A program made the translations under genes and the position numbers. Below, piece after piece: positions 19,412-27,748 of a stretch of 64,000 nt of DNA. Position 1 is the first letter of the stretch. Every line of letters begins with the position of its first letter. Below the pieces are notes generated by a model. The model had not been told where the DNA came from. It saw only the letters and a program-made list of their open reading frames with translations, and did not search any database. Source of the DNA: Sediminibacillus albus (GTDB taxonomy: Bacteria; Bacillota; Bacilli; Bacillales; Amphibacillaceae); contig NZ_FNFL01000001.1 of NCBI RefSeq assembly GCF_900101125.1, positions 558,001-622,000 of the forward strand. The letters run 5' to 3'.

Positions 19412-19900
19412 TCATTTATTTTTGGCTAGTTCTGTAATCGTCTCTGATAACGTTATTTTATGTTTGTTCGCGTGAAGGCTTTTATTCAACTGCTTTAATA
19501 TTGCTCTTCTCGTTAATATTCCGTCAAAATAACCTTGGTCATCTGCTACACATACAAAGGGAAAGTCAATTACAGCTTTTAAACCTGTCAGGAAACTATC
19601 TTTTCTATGCAGACACGGGATGTCTTTGTTCATTACTTCGCTCACTTTGATATCTGCTAATCTTTCCATCTCAAATCGTTCTAATCCAAGTATTTCATTT
19701 AGAATTCGTGTCTTCCCTATTGTCCCTTGTAATTTATAAGAAGCATCAAGAACTGGTACTGCTGAATATCCAGACTTCACCAATACTAGCAAAGCATGCT
19801 CCAAGGGATTCCCCATCTGCACGTGAGCCACTTTCTCTGAATTGATCATTAATTCTTCAACATACATTTCCATCATTTCTTTGTTTTCTACACTGTTCAT
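19412..19900 (-). CDS. ykuL: CBS-domain protein YkuL
   Basis: A 162-residue cytoplasmic protein with two tandem CBS motifs (roughly residues 20-85 and 90-150), for example HALLVLVKSGYSAVPVLDAS and PFVCVADDQGYFDGILTRR. CBS pairs usually bind adenine nucleotides; family members such as YkuL/DarB bind cyclic di-AMP, so a role as nucleotide sensor is an inference. I start at the ATG of MNSVENKEMM, 11 bases after AAAAGGAG; 16 further residues upstream are open. It is divergent from the hemolysin III gene, with a perfect palindrome in between. Confidence 0.88.
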   Translation of the reverse strand: MNSVENKEMMEMYVEELMINSEKVAHVQMGNPLEHALLVLVKSGYSAVPVLDASYKLQGTIGKTRILNEILGLERFEMERLADIKVSEVMNKDIPCLHRKDSFLTGLKAVIDFPFVCVADDQGYFDGILTRRAILKQLNKSLHANKHKITLSETITELAKNK

Positions 19901-19997
19901 TTTGATGAACACTCCTTTTTTTGCAGTTGAAGGAGTTTGTTTTTTCACGCATTACTGCCCAACAGTATTTTACCACAATCACTTTTAGAAAACCAAT

Positions 19998-20016
19998 ATT
20001 TACATAAAATGTAAAT
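19998..20016. promoter_or_regulatory. Perfect inverted repeat, candidate operator
   Basis: ATTTACAT-AAA-ATGTAAAT is a perfect 8-bp inverted repeat, about 98 bp before ykuL and 190 bp before the divergent hemolysin III gene. It has no T-tract and the size of a dimeric repressor site; I cannot assign a regulator. Confidence 0.4.
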
Positions 20017-20208
20017 AGAAAATTTACGCCCTTCATGCCAAAATCCTACTTTTCATTCCACCGCCCCCATGAGCTTAAACTTACTTTCTTTATATTATAT
20101 GTGTTTCGTTGTATAATAAGTAATCAGCAAAATTTAATATTTAGTGTGGATAATCTTAATATTCTGGCCGAATTTATTTAAAAAAACGGCTTCGGAAGGA
20201 CGATCATA

Positions 20209-20847
20209 TTGGCAAAAACACATACTTTCACCAAAAGTGAAGAATTCGCGAATGCCCTAACTCATGCAATCGGTGCTTTGTTGAGCATAGCAGCGCTTGT
20301 CACTTTAATAGTTCATGCCAGTCTCCATGGAACCATCTGGCATATTATCAGCTTTACATTATTCGGAGTAACAATGGTTCTACTTTATTTTTCTTCCACC
20401 TTTGTCCATGCCTTGCCGCAAGGCCGCGCCAAAGACTTATTTGAAATAATGGACCATTCCTCGATTTATTTTTTTATCGCAGGTTCTTATACTCCTTTTT
20501 TATTCGTGGCAGTTCAAGGCTGGCTGGGATGGACGTTGTTTGGCATCGTGTGGGGAATTGCAATAGCTGGAACGATTTTTAAATGCTTCTTTGTTAAACG
20601 ATTTCTGTTTGTGTCAACTATTGGGTACATTTTGGTAGGCTGGCAAATCGTCTTTGCCTGGCAGAGCCTTGTTCAAAATATTCCTTATAATGGTATCGTT
20701 CTCCTCGTAGCAGGGGGCTTACTTTACACGATAGGGTCTGTTTTTTACATGTGGAGAGGCTTTAAGTTCCACCATGCTATCTGGCACTTGTTTGTATTAG
20801 CAGGAACAACCGTACACTTTTTCTCTGTTATTCTCTACTTGATTTAA
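20209..20847 (+). CDS. Hemolysin III family membrane protein
   Basis: A 212-residue seven-helix membrane protein of the HlyIII/PAQR superfamily. The conserved metal-site residues are visible: an early His in ANALTHAIGALLSIAAL, IMDHSSIYFFIAGSYTPF, and HHAIWHLFVLAGTTVHF near the C-terminus. The true activity of bacterial members is unsettled; Bacillus subtilis YplQ is a relative. The start is TTG, eight bases after GGAAGGA. A TATAAT hexamer is visible near 20115 without a convincing -35. A bidirectional terminator follows. Confidence 0.88.
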   Translation: MAKTHTFTKSEEFANALTHAIGALLSIAALVTLIVHASLHGTIWHIISFTLFGVTMVLLYFSSTFVHALPQGRAKDLFEIMDHSSIYFFIAGSYTPFLFVAVQGWLGWTLFGIVWGIAIAGTIFKCFFVKRFLFVSTIGYILVGWQIVFAWQSLVQNIPYNGIVLLVAGGLLYTIGSVFYMWRGFKFHHAIWHLFVLAGTTVHFFSVILYLI

Positions 20848-20863
20848 TCAGTAGGTAAGCTAA

Positions 20864-20900
20864 ACAAAGGCAAAAAGCCGGTAGGGCTTTTTGCCTTTTG
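20864..20900 (+). terminator. Bidirectional terminator between hemolysin III gene and fadH
   Basis: A 14-bp perfect stem (AAAGGCAAAAAGCC with complement, 5-base loop). The stem carries its own A and T runs and lies directly between the two convergent stops. Confidence 0.9.
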
Positions 20901-20901
20901 C

Positions 20902-21669
20902 TTAAAATGGGTGCTTGTTCAACCACTGTCCTCCATCCATAGTAATGACTTCTCCGTTTATATAGCCGGCATTGTCAGAACAAAGGAAGTGTGCGACGCC
21001 AGCAATTTCTTCCGGCTTTCCCAGTCGATGAAGCGGAACAGAATCCAATGTCCGTTGGGCAGCTTCTTCCGAAAGAAACAACTTCTCTGCGCCTCCTGTC
21101 CGCTCAATAGGGCCCGGTGCAATTGCATTCACCCTAATCCCATACTTGGTTCCCCATTCGACTGCCAGTGTCCTTGTCATGGAAAGAACGCCAGCTTTTG
21201 CTGCTGCTGAATGAATCACACCTGCTCCAGCATTCCAAGCGTAGGTAGCGACAATATTAATAATACTTCCTTTCCATTCGTTATTGATCCAATAATTCCC
21301 TACTTCTTTACTGCAATAGAATGTTCCATTTAAAACAATGTCGATCACAGAATTCCAGCCATTCACGGACAATTTTTCAGCAGGGGATATGAAATTGCCT
21401 GCAGCATTATTTATCAGGTGATCGATCTGGCCAAACTTGGAGATTGATAATTCGACCATATTTGCCACCTGATCCGGCTTTCTTACATCCATAACAAAAT
21501 ACTCAACGTTTCCGCTGCCGCTAATTTCAATTTCCTGTTTTGCGGTGGACAAAGTTTCCTCAGTCCGCCCAGTAATTAATACATTGGCGCCTTCCTCTAC
21601 AAAACGCTTAGCCATAAACTTTCCCATTCCGTTTGATCCGCCAGTTACAATAACTGTTTTATTTCTCAC
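20902..21669 (-). CDS. fadH: 2,4-dienoyl-CoA reductase-like short-chain dehydrogenase
   Basis: A 255-residue SDR enzyme, predicted to reduce 2,4-dienoyl-CoA with NADPH during breakdown of unsaturated fatty acids. The cofactor motif is VIVTGGSNGMGKF, followed by LINNAAGNF. The usual YxxxK is replaced by HSAAAKAGV, with Lys kept and Tyr absent at that spot, as in dienoyl-CoA reductases. The closest relative I recognise is Bacillus subtilis YkuF (FadH). I favour a GTG start at 21669, eight bases after GGGAGG; the GTG two codons earlier touches that site. ykuE is divergent upstream. Confidence 0.87.
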   Translation of the reverse strand: MRNKTVIVTGGSNGMGKFMAKRFVEEGANVLITGRTEETLSTAKQEIEISGSGNVEYFVMDVRKPDQVANMVELSISKFGQIDHLINNAAGNFISPAEKLSVNGWNSVIDIVLNGTFYCSKEVGNYWINNEWKGSIINIVATYAWNAGAGVIHSAAAKAGVLSMTRTLAVEWGTKYGIRVNAIAPGPIERTGGAEKLFLSEEAAQRTLDSVPLHRLGKPEEIAGVAHFLCSDNAGYINGEVITMDGGQWLNKHPF

Positions 21670-21816
21670 CAGCACTCCCTCCCTCTTTAAAATCTTCCAT
21701 ATAAATTATAAAATTCCTTTATCTTTTATTCTATTTTACTTCTATAAGCTAATAAGTTACATTAAATGCTATAATACTCCTAGATAAACTCTACCAGAAG
21801 AAAGGCTTGGAAACCT

Positions 21817-22668
21817 ATGAACCGAAGATCATTCCTTAAAAAAATATCCGCCTCAGCTCTTGCACTCCTGGGAATTGGCGGAGGTACTTATTATTATGCT
21901 AGAGATATTGAACCAGGTATGTTGAAAATAAAGCATGAAACACTTTCTTCTGGCAAAATACCAGCATCCTTTGATGGCATAAACATTCTGCAGTTTTCTG
22001 ACACCCACGTTGGTTTTCATTATAGCTTGGAACAATTAGATCAGCTGGCAGCTGAAATAAATGCCCAAAATCCTGACATCGTTTTATTTACAGGTGATTT
22101 GGTGGATGAACCAAACCAATTTAACTGGGATAACCAAATTGTCACTATCTTAAAAACCATTAATGCTCCTTTAGGGAAGTACTGGGTTTATGGCAACCAC
22201 GACCATGGCGGGTATGGTACAGAAACTGTGAAGAAAGTCATGGATGCAGGCGGATTTGCTTTATTACAAAATAGCCATGTAAATATTACCCGCGGTGAGA
22301 CTTCGATTACCATTGCTGGTGTAGACGATGTCATGCTTGGCAAACCTGATTTAGATAAAACTTTAAATGGCGCAAATCAGGACAATTATACAATAATCAT
22401 GATTCATGAACCTGATTATGCTGACAAGGCTAAAAATTACCCTGTAGATGTGCAGGTTTCCGGTCACAGTCATGGTGGGCAAGTGCAGATACCCCTCGTA
22501 GGGCACGTGTACACACCTGCTTATGCCGAAAAATATGTAGAAGGTACGTATCATTTGGATGACCGGCTTCAATTATTTGTGAGCAGAGGAATTGGCACCA
22601 CCCGTCTGCCTTACCGATTTTTATGCGCTCCTGAAATGACTGTCTTCTCATTGAAATCCAGCCAGTAG
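21817..22668 (+). CDS. ykuE: Tat-exported metallophosphoesterase YkuE
   Basis: A 283-residue calcineurin-like phosphoesterase. The N-terminus MNRRSFLKKISASALALLGI is a twin-arginine signal (RRSFLK), so the folded metalloenzyme should be exported to the cell wall; Bacillus subtilis YkuE is a known Tat substrate. Metal-binding motifs occur in order: DTHVGFH, GDLVDE, GNHDHGG, HEPDY and SGHSHGGQ. The start follows AGAAAGG at a loose spacing. No Tat translocase gene is in the window. Confidence 0.93.
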   Translation: MNRRSFLKKISASALALLGIGGGTYYYARDIEPGMLKIKHETLSSGKIPASFDGINILQFSDTHVGFHYSLEQLDQLAAEINAQNPDIVLFTGDLVDEPNQFNWDNQIVTILKTINAPLGKYWVYGNHDHGGYGTETVKKVMDAGGFALLQNSHVNITRGETSITIAGVDDVMLGKPDLDKTLNGANQDNYTIIMIHEPDYADKAKNYPVDVQVSGHSHGGQVQIPLVGHVYTPAYAEKYVEGTYHLDDRLQLFVSRGIGTTRLPYRFLCAPEMTVFSLKSSQ

Positions 22669-22769
22669 GTTTATAGCTGATTACAGTAGTCACAGAAAGG
22701 ACATAGTATTTTTGAAACAGCCATGCTAAAATAGTTGGACAACAGACATGTAAGCATGGAGGTAGTAAG

Positions 22770-23348
22770 ATGAGAATGAAATATAAAGCCGTTGCACTTT
22801 TCTCTGTTTTGATTGCTTTAGTATTGACCGGCTGCGGCCCTAAGTACGAGGGAGATTTCTCCTACGAGGTAGAGCCATTTGAATTTACAAACCAGGATGG
22901 TGAAACTGTCACGAAAGAAGATCTCGAAGGAAAGTTCTGGGTTGCCGATATGATTTTCACTAATTGCGAAACCGTCTGTCCTCCTATGACAGCTAATATG
23001 GCCCGACTTCAGGATAAATTGCAGAAGGCGGGACTGGATGTCCATCTCATTTCATTCAGTATAGATCCGGAAAATGATTCGCCGGAAGCTCTGAAGCAAT
23101 ACAGCAAGGAGCGTGGAGGGGAATTTGATAATTGGGATCTTTTGACCGGTTATCAATTCGAAGATATAAAGAAGTTCGCTGTTAATTCTTTTAAAGCGTT
23201 AGTGCAAGACTTGGATGAATCGGACCAATTCCTGCATGCTACAAGCTTTTATCTAGTTTCCCCCGAGGGGAAAGCAATAAAAAAGTACGATGGCACCAAA
23301 GCTGCAGAAATGGATACCATTGTAGAAGATATAAAAAAGATGAATTGA
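22770..23348 (+). CDS. ypmQ: SCO1/SenC-family lipoprotein
   Basis: A 192-residue membrane-anchored thioredoxin-fold protein that helps deliver copper to the CuA centre of cytochrome c oxidase. The lipobox VLTGC puts lipidated Cys at residue 22. The copper-binding pair is Cys66 and Cys70 in TNCETVCPPM, and the third ligand His is in FLHATSFY. This matches Bacillus subtilis YpmQ (BsSco) in length and motifs. The ATG follows GGAGGTAGTAAG. No cytochrome oxidase genes are nearby. Confidence 0.92.
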   Translation: MRMKYKAVALFSVLIALVLTGCGPKYEGDFSYEVEPFEFTNQDGETVTKEDLEGKFWVADMIFTNCETVCPPMTANMARLQDKLQKAGLDVHLISFSIDPENDSPEALKQYSKERGGEFDNWDLLTGYQFEDIKKFAVNSFKALVQDLDESDQFLHATSFYLVSPEGKAIKKYDGTKAAEMDTIVEDIKKMN

Positions 23349-23369
23349 GATTGTGGAATTTTAACAGCA

Positions 23370-23443
23370 AAAGTTATTCGACAGATGGTTGAATAGAGGC
23401 TTAATTAGTGGTTTTTATCCAACTTTCTGTTGAACATAACTTT
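23370..23443. repeat. Imperfect 74-bp inverted repeat
   Basis: The left arm (AAAGTTATTCGACAG then ATGGTTG) pairs with the right arm (CCAACTTTCTGTTGAA then CATAACTTT) over about 22 bases with small bulges, loop of about 27 bases. It lies in the gap between the SCO gene and ykyB, and its right arm reaches to 31 bp before the ykyB start. It lacks a T-tract, so it is not a normal terminator. Confidence 0.5.
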
Positions 23444-23474
23444 GCGAAAAGCTGAAAGGAGCAGGAATAGAAAC

Positions 23475-23951
23475 ATGAGCAATAAGCTTAAAAATCTGGA
23501 CGACATCGCGAAAGCACTGTTTATAGTCAACCGCCACGCCAAAACAGCTCCAAATCCACGCCGCCTTTATGATCTGAAAAAGCAAACCATCAACAAATTG
23601 TTAAAAGAAAAGCAGGCTCATAAAGTTGGTCTGCATTTTTCTGATCACCCCAAATACAGCCGCCAGCATTCCACCTTACTTGTAAAAGTCAGTGACTATT
23701 ATTTTCATATTCCGCCGACCAAACAGGATTTCAGTGAGGTTAAGCACTTAGGCTCAGTGGATAGGGATTTCCGCAATCCAAAACCGCAAATGGGTTTGTC
23801 CCAAGCCAAAAAAATACTTAGCCATTATTTGGGATGGCCATTTCCCGATAACCCCGAACCAAACCTCAAAAAGCCGGCATCTTCTTATTATACCCCCTCT
23901 TCGCTCGGCCAGTGGGAACGGCGGCCGCGCAGAGGCCAAAATAAATATTGA
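23475..23951 (+). CDS. ykyB: YkyB-like protein
   Basis: A 158-residue soluble basic protein of the YkyB family, of unknown function and found in Bacillaceae. The segment KALFIVNRHAKTAPNPRRLY is the family signature. The C-terminus is proline-rich. I start at the ATG of MSNKLKN, about 13 bases after AAAGGAGC; 15 further residues upstream are open but would overlap the inverted repeat. It falls between ykuE and patA, matching the Bacillus subtilis neighbourhood. Confidence 0.87.
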   Translation: MSNKLKNLDDIAKALFIVNRHAKTAPNPRRLYDLKKQTINKLLKEKQAHKVGLHFSDHPKYSRQHSTLLVKVSDYYFHIPPTKQDFSEVKHLGSVDRDFRNPKPQMGLSQAKKILSHYLGWPFPDNPEPNLKKPASSYYTPSSLGQWERRPRRGQNKY

Positions 23952-23976
23952 TTAACTTTTGACGCAAGGGATTATT

Positions 23977-24009
23977 AAAAAAGCTGCAGAAAGTCTGCAG
24001 CTTTTTTTA
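23977..24009 (+). terminator. Terminator of ykyB
   Basis: A perfect 10-bp stem AAGCTGCAGA with complement, 3-base loop, followed by TTTTTTT. Confidence 0.9.
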
Positions 24010-24071
24010 GTGGCCTAAAGGTTTTAAGATAACTGAGAAAAGGAAAGCAATACGAAAAGGAGGTATTTTAT

Positions 24072-24281
24072 ATGCAGCAATTACAAGATTTTCTGTATGA
24101 ATTAAACAAATATATGGATCAAACTTCTGTATTAAAAGACTCTTACAATCGGCTGACTGATTCGGAGAAGAACCTTGTGTTATCACAATCGCCAACAAAC
24201 CAGTCACCAGACAAACTATCTGAGGACGCCACAAAATGGCTGTCTGCCATGCAAAAGGAAATGGGAATAAATAATGACTGA
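24072..24281 (+). CDS. Small hypothetical protein (69 aa)
   Basis: A 69-residue acidic, probably helical soluble protein starting MQQLQDFLYELNKYMDQTS. I do not recognise a family. It is supported as a gene by an excellent ribosome site (AAAAGGAGG, 10 bases before the ATG) and by a clean flank: a terminator upstream and a convergent gene downstream. No signal peptide, membrane segment or cysteine is present. Confidence 0.65.
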   Translation: MQQLQDFLYELNKYMDQTSVLKDSYNRLTDSEKNLVLSQSPTNQSPDKLSEDATKWLSAMQKEMGINND

Positions 24282-24299
24282 TCCAGTTATGCTTTCGAT

Positions 24300-24491
24300 T
24301 TAAATTTCACGTATAAACAAATAGACAATGAGTCCAACAACCGGAAAGAATAAAGTTGCAACTAATACAATGACAGCAAATTCTCTGCTTCTTCCTTTCT
24401 CGACGGCGTCTTTATATGCCCAGATACTAGTGAATATGTTTAAAAAAAACAAGCCAACAATAAATAATATGAAAATCATGATAAGTTCCAA
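24300..24491 (-). CDS. Small two-helix membrane protein, PLDc_N-like
   Basis: A 63-residue protein with two hydrophobic helices (about residues 2-22 and 38-60) separated by WAYKDAVEKGRSREF. That layout resembles the phospholipase-D nuclease N-terminal (PLDc_N) domain found alone in many small Firmicute proteins; function is unknown. The start is TTG, eight bases after AAAGGGGGAG; a later in-frame ATG four codons in is the alternative. It is monocistronic and convergent with the 69-residue gene. Confidence 0.65.
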   Translation of the reverse strand: MELIMIFILFIVGLFFLNIFTSIWAYKDAVEKGRSREFAVIVLVATLFFPVVGLIVYLFIREI

Positions 24492-24553
24492 GTCGCTTTC
24501 TCCCCCTTTCTCTATAGTTACGGATAGATATTCGGGAAAGTTTCAAGACCATA

Positions 24554-24597
24554 AAAAACTTACCCATCTCCAGGAAATCGGTGATGGGTAAGTTTTT
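24554..24597 (-). terminator. Terminator after the 129-residue membrane protein
   Basis: A perfect 15-bp stem AAAAACTTACCCATC with complement around a 14-base loop. It ends in T5 on either strand; on the minus strand it closes the gene ending at 24624. Confidence 0.88.
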
Positions 24598-24623
24598 ATA
24601 CAATAATCATTTTCTCGCTTCAT

Positions 24624-25013
24624 CTAGTAGGAATGGGATTTCTTTTTCAAGTTATAGACAATGGACTTGCAAATTCTTACTGTGCACAACACCCCGCCAA
24701 AAAAAACAATTCCTAAAAGTAAAAAACGAAGATGCTCGCTGCCACTTTCTTCAACAGCCAGACGATTGCCGCTTTGGAACCAATAAATAATTGCAGTTAA
24801 ACATATGCTTCCCACCATATATGTCAACAAGTCATTCCATTGCAGCAAGATCAATAATCGTATCAGGGGGCGTACCACCCAAAAAAACAGCAGAATTGCT
24901 AAAAAACCAAACAAAAAAAACAATTGATTATCGGTTACTCCCAGTGTGTGTAACTGTGCTTTCTTTAAAAAAATAGTAAAACAATGGAACAAGGAACCAT
25001 TCCAGACATCCAT
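24624..25013 (-). CDS. Hypothetical integral membrane protein (129 aa)
   Basis: A 129-residue protein with three clear hydrophobic segments (approximately residues 30-55, 62-80 and 95-112) and a basic C-terminal tail (NLKKKSHSY). I recognise no family. It begins at an ATG preceded by AGAGGTG and is followed by a strong terminator, which supports a real monocistronic gene. The N-terminal 25 residues are amphipathic and could be a shorter start variant. Confidence 0.6.
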   Translation of the reverse strand: MDVWNGSLFHCFTIFLKKAQLHTLGVTDNQLFFLFGFLAILLFFWVVRPLIRLLILLQWNDLLTYMVGSICLTAIIYWFQSGNRLAVEESGSEHLRFLLLGIVFFGGVLCTVRICKSIVYNLKKKSHSY

Positions 25014-25100
25014 TGCGAAACACCTCTTTGAGCCTTTTATTACCCATCATTTCCATATCGGGAAAAATTCATACCTCAAGCGCTAACTGGTGACGTTTAA

Positions 25101-25979
25101 TTATTCGACGAGCAATGGCTCCTTTATGTTTGTTTCAATAAATGAACGTATTTGCTTTCCTTGTGCCTCTGCTTCTTTATACCCTTGCAGGTATAGGGCA
25201 TGGAGCTTTTCTTTTTTTCGTTCGACCCTTCCGACTAGTAAAGGGTCTTTCGGGCGAATAATATAAACTTCCTCGTTTCTTTCCATTTCTTCCAATTGCT
25301 GTACGGCTTTATTATACCTCTCATGCCGGTCGGCCATAGCTTTTAATAAGCCCGGGTATTGTTTATAAGAATGATTGAATAACCAGGCGAATTTCATTCT
25401 TTTCTTTACATACCCAGCATTCCGGGTCAACACAACTACGTGCTTTTTATTGCCTGCCTCGATGGACGGGGTTATGGGAATAGGATCGGCAATTCCACCA
25501 TCCATTAAATTTCTCCCCTTATAAGTAATACTTGGAGCTATCATTGGAAGCGAACTTGAGGCACGGATCACTTTCAACAAATCCTCATTCCCCTGAAAAC
25601 TATCGTAATACACAGGCTCTCCAGTATCTATATCTGTCGTACTGACTGTCAGCGTGGTGTTACTTGTAAAAAAAGATTCAAAATCAAAAGGAACGAGTTG
25701 ATTGGGCAGGATATCAAAAATAAAATCCATTCCAAATAATTCCCTTTGCTTAAGGGCTCGTTTAAAGGATATGTAATCAGGGTGACTGCCATATTCCACT
25801 AGCACTTTATAGTTTCTTCCCCGTTGGCGGGCCACATAAGAGGTCGCGTTACAAGCACCGGCTGAGGCTCCCGAAACAAATGGGAATTCTATCTGGCTAT
25901 CATGAAAATAATCAAGCACTCCGGCGGTATATGCTCCTCTCATTCCTCCGCCCTCAAGGACTAGGCCAATATCTTCCAT
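25101..25979 (-). CDS. Patatin-like phospholipase
   Basis: A 292-residue patatin-family hydrolase with the Ser-Asp dyad. The glycine-rich oxyanion loop is LEGGGMRGAY, the nucleophile Ser39 lies in SGASAGACN (GxSxG) and the Asp in LMDGGIADPIP (DGG). Family members hydrolyse acyl esters of phospholipids; the substrate here is unknown. No signal peptide is present, so it is cytoplasmic or peripheral. I choose the ATG at 25979 (12 bases after AAAGGAA); the GTG at 25991 directly abuts that ribosome site. It is monocistronic. Confidence 0.88.
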   Translation of the reverse strand: MEDIGLVLEGGGMRGAYTAGVLDYFHDSQIEFPFVSGASAGACNATSYVARQRGRNYKVLVEYGSHPDYISFKRALKQRELFGMDFIFDILPNQLVPFDFESFFTSNTTLTVSTTDIDTGEPVYYDSFQGNEDLLKVIRASSSLPMIAPSITYKGRNLMDGGIADPIPITPSIEAGNKKHVVVLTRNAGYVKKRMKFAWLFNHSYKQYPGLLKAMADRHERYNKAVQQLEEMERNEEVYIIRPKDPLLVGRVERKKEKLHALYLQGYKEAEAQGKQIRSFIETNIKEPLLVE

Positions 25980-26194
25980 ATAAACTGTCACTTCCTTTAT
26001 TCAAAAGAATAATCCTTATTATAACAGTTTCCCAAAAATATGATAATGGCAGATAGCTTTATTAAAGTGCCCAGTTTTCCATAAAAAAACTCAGTACCAC
26101 TACTGACCGTTTAAATTCAAAATGTCAAATTGCAGGGTACAAGCTGAGAAATCTCCCTTCTTTTATTAACCTTCTTTGTTGTGATATCATCAGC

Positions 26195-26338
26195 TTAGCG
26201 TTTGAGTTTTTTATTGTTGTTTTTTTCGCGTTTCCATTCTATTTGCTTTTCTATTTTGTCCATTGCTTGTCGGTCGTTGATAAGTTCTTGTTTATTTTGG
26301 TTAACTAACTCTGAGAAGGATAGTTTACGCTGTCTCAT
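26195..26338 (-). CDS. FbpB-family small basic protein (47 aa)
   Basis: The ORF reads MRQRKLSFSELVNQNKQELI then NDRQAMDKIEKQIEWKREKN and a lysine-rich tail. This matches the FbpB-type small basic proteins of bacilli (LSFxELVxxNKxELLxDxxxxxxIE); in Bacillus subtilis FbpB is Fur-controlled and works with the iron-sparing small RNA FsrA. The start follows AAAGGAGTGAG. A stem-loop and AT-rich DNA lie upstream, but I do not see a good Fur box, so iron control here is unproven. It is divergent from patA. Confidence 0.8.
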   Translation of the reverse strand: MRQRKLSFSELVNQNKQELINDRQAMDKIEKQIEWKREKNNNKKLKR

Positions 26339-26383
26339 TATAAACTCACTCCTTTACCTTTTCTCGTTTGAAAACGATGGAAA

Positions 26384-26437
26384 TTTTCAGCCATAAATGC
26401 TCTGGGATTTCGTTCCATAGCATCTCATGGCTGAAAA
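26384..26437. repeat. Nested hairpin between the FbpB-like gene and patA
   Basis: A perfect 11-bp arm pair (TTTTCAGCCAT with ATGGCTGAAAA) encloses a second imperfect stem (ATGCTCTGGGA against TTCCATAGCAT). There is no T-tract on either strand. On the minus strand it would lie in the leader of the FbpB-like gene; on the plus strand it precedes patA. Confidence 0.55.
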
Positions 26438-26533
26438 GCTGCTTATATCTATATTTATTATACTTAATTATCGTTATATATCTATCAAAATTGTGTGAAC
26501 AATTTGTAAATTTATATGTTGGAGGACGCTCAT

Positions 26534-27691
26534 GTGGAACATTTATTAAACGACCAAGTTAAATCATTGCAGATATCAGGCATAAGGAAATTTTTTAATA
26601 TGGTAGCCAATAAACAAGATATTATTTCTTTGACAATCGGGCAGCCAGATTTCCCCACTCCTGAAAATGTAAAGAATGCCGGAAAAACAGCCATTGACCA
26701 AAATCATACCACCTATACTCACAACGCTGGCATGTTTCCGCTAAGGCAGGCAATAGCTGATTTTGTATCTGAAAAATACCACCTTTCTTACAATCCTGAT
26801 GACGAGATTATCGTTACAGTAGGTGCATCCCAAGCAATTGACATCACATTAAGAACCATTATCCAACCAGGTGATGAGGTTATTCTCCCTTCACCCGTTT
26901 ATCCAGGATACGAGCCTTTAATTAAACTTGCTGGCGGCGTCCCCGTCCATGCTGACACACGGGATACTAACTTTAAATTGACTGGTGATTTAATAAAAAG
27001 CCATATAAGTAAAAAAACGAAGTGCGTCATCATCCCCTATCCGTCTAATCCAACCGGCATGACATTAAGCCATGCCGAAATAGAGGATATTGCCGATTTG
27101 CTGGAAAACAAAGAAATATTTATCCTTGCCGATGAAATATATAGTGAATTGGTTTATGAACAGGACCACACCTCTATAGCTTCCTTTAAAAAGATGCGGG
27201 ACAAGACCATCGTCATTAACGGCTTATCAAAATCACACTCGATGACCGGATGGAGGATCGGATACTTACTTTGCCCCGACTGGCTGGGTGCACATATATT
27301 AAAAGTTCATCAATACAATGTCTCCTGTGCCACTTCGATAAGCCAGCACGCTGCACTGTCCGCATTAACTTCGGATAAGCTAGCGCCGATTAAAATGAAA
27401 AATCAATATAAAAAAAGACGCGACTATGTGTATCAGCGCCTAACCGACATGGGACTGGATATCCTAAAACCGGATGGAGCCTTTTATTTCTTTATAAAGC
27501 TAGAAGTTGACGGTCTGTCCTCCTTTGAATTAGCGATTAAGCTAGTCGAAGAAGCTAAACTTGCGCTTGTTCCCGGAGATGCTTTTTCTGAAGGAGGAAA
27601 AGGTTATTTGAGGCTCTCCTATGCCTATGATTTTAAAACAATTGAAACTGCATTGGAACGCCTGGAAACCTTTTTAAAAAACAATCAATAA
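26534..27691 (+). CDS. patA: Aminotransferase A (N-acetyl-LL-diaminopimelate aminotransferase)
   Basis: A 385-residue class I/II PLP aminotransferase. Its relative PatA of Bacillus subtilis makes N-acetyl-LL-diaminopimelate in the acetyl branch of lysine synthesis, between DapH and YkuR, both in this window. The Schiff-base Lys is in INGLSKSHSMTGWRIGYL; YPSNPTGMTLS and the substrate Arg in YLRLSYA are present. The start is GTG (VEHLLNDQ), eight bases after GGAGG; the ATG six codons earlier precedes that site. It is monocistronic with a terminator. Confidence 0.95.
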   Translation: MEHLLNDQVKSLQISGIRKFFNMVANKQDIISLTIGQPDFPTPENVKNAGKTAIDQNHTTYTHNAGMFPLRQAIADFVSEKYHLSYNPDDEIIVTVGASQAIDITLRTIIQPGDEVILPSPVYPGYEPLIKLAGGVPVHADTRDTNFKLTGDLIKSHISKKTKCVIIPYPSNPTGMTLSHAEIEDIADLLENKEIFILADEIYSELVYEQDHTSIASFKKMRDKTIVINGLSKSHSMTGWRIGYLLCPDWLGAHILKVHQYNVSCATSISQHAALSALTSDKLAPIKMKNQYKKRRDYVYQRLTDMGLDILKPDGAFYFFIKLEVDGLSSFELAIKLVEEAKLALVPGDAFSEGGKGYLRLSYAYDFKTIETALERLETFLKNNQ

Positions 27692-27748
27692 AAGCAAGGC
27701 TGGCAATAAGTGCATAAAATCACTCATTGCCAGCCTTCTGCTTTTTTT
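27690..27748 (+). terminator. Bidirectional terminator between patA and the Spo0E-like gene
   Basis: AAAAGCAaGGCTGGCAAT pairs with ATTGCCAGCCttcTGCTTTT around an 18-base loop and is followed by T7. Its right arm overlaps the C-terminal codons of the convergent Spo0E-like gene. Confidence 0.85.

Noticed and set aside
26340-26515. Fur box upstream of the FbpB-like gene
   Set aside because: The best candidate (GATAATTA near 26475) matches only about half of the 7-1-7 consensus.
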